Origin: Balanoglossus misakiensis
Lineage: Eukaryota; Hemichordata
Direction of reading: 5' to 3'
Assembly (NCBI GenBank): GCA_040954595.2
Contig: CM082598.2
Span: 1,860,001-1,924,000 of the forward strand
DNA length: 64,000 nucleotides
Within the stretch, counting starts at the first letter, position 1. Each line of letters starts with the position of its first letter. The notes beneath the pieces are model-generated. The model had not been told where the DNA came from. It searched no databases and was given only the letters and a program-made list of their open reading frames with translations. Below are positions 63,986 to 64,000 of the stretch, in pieces. A program made the translations under genes and the position numbers.

Positions 63986-64000
63986 GTTTGCAACTTTTTT

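Noticed and set aside
22707-63985. Naming the giant gene as tenascin, fibronectin or a PTPRB/PTPRJ-type receptor
   Set aside because: FN3 domains alone do not decide between them, no RGD was seen, and no EGF, fibrinogen-like, transmembrane or phosphatase domain lies in the window.

Overview
The window is animal genomic DNA: multi-exon genes with GT-AG introns, AT-rich introns and intergenic DNA, many short inverted-repeat elements and a non-LTR retrotransposon. A Cys-loop channel, a hyaluronan-binding Link protein and a very large fibronectin type III (FN3) gene together suggest an invertebrate deuterostome such as a hemichordate or cephalochordate. That is inference; the species cannot be fixed from the sequence.

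Layout. (1) 254-2712 (+): the 3' part of a nicotinic-receptor-like Cys-loop channel subunit, two exons; the 5' part lies outside the window. (2) 5009-7211 (-): a complete five-exon gene for a small secreted protein of about 248 residues with a signal peptide, a basic linker, two Link domains and a short tail. It has a TATA box at 7279-7286 and a plausible poly(A) signal at 4832-4837. (3) 7287-12438: intergenic, with a local triplicated repeat and one unexplained 228-codon open frame. (4) 12439-63985 (+) and beyond: a giant gene, with a signal-peptide exon at 12439-12495, a 10.2 kb first intron, then 71 consecutive exons that each encode one FN3 domain. The window holds 19,348 nt of its coding sequence (about 6,449 residues) and the gene is still open at the right edge. 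(5) Inside the first intron, in the same orientation, is a two-ORF non-LTR retrotransposon of the CR1/Jockey type (ORF1 15741-16919, ORF2 16928-19741) with no visible break in either ORF.

Main result. The 71 FN3 exons alternate strictly between two domain types. Odd-numbered exons (type A) usually begin P-x-x-P-G/E, carry a D-x-Y-E-like segment and end in a Ser/Thr-rich tail. Even-numbered exons (type B) are usually shorter, often begin A-x-x-P-x-E/D-I-x-V, have a W-G core and often end Q/R-R-T. I found no break in parity. Every intron after the first is phase 1, so every internal exon is symmetric and can be skipped, duplicated or shuffled without a frameshift. This points to growth by duplication of a two-exon cassette. 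The protein has only three cysteines in about 6,450 residues and more than 30 N-glycosylation sequons, which fits a secreted or surface rod. No transmembrane or catalytic domain is reached, so I cannot say whether it is a matrix protein (tenascin or fibronectin-like) or the ectodomain of a receptor.

The introns also carry several short inverted-repeat families: two with TTAA ends, one mariner-like, several hairpins, and recurring arrays of a CTATAGAATT motif.
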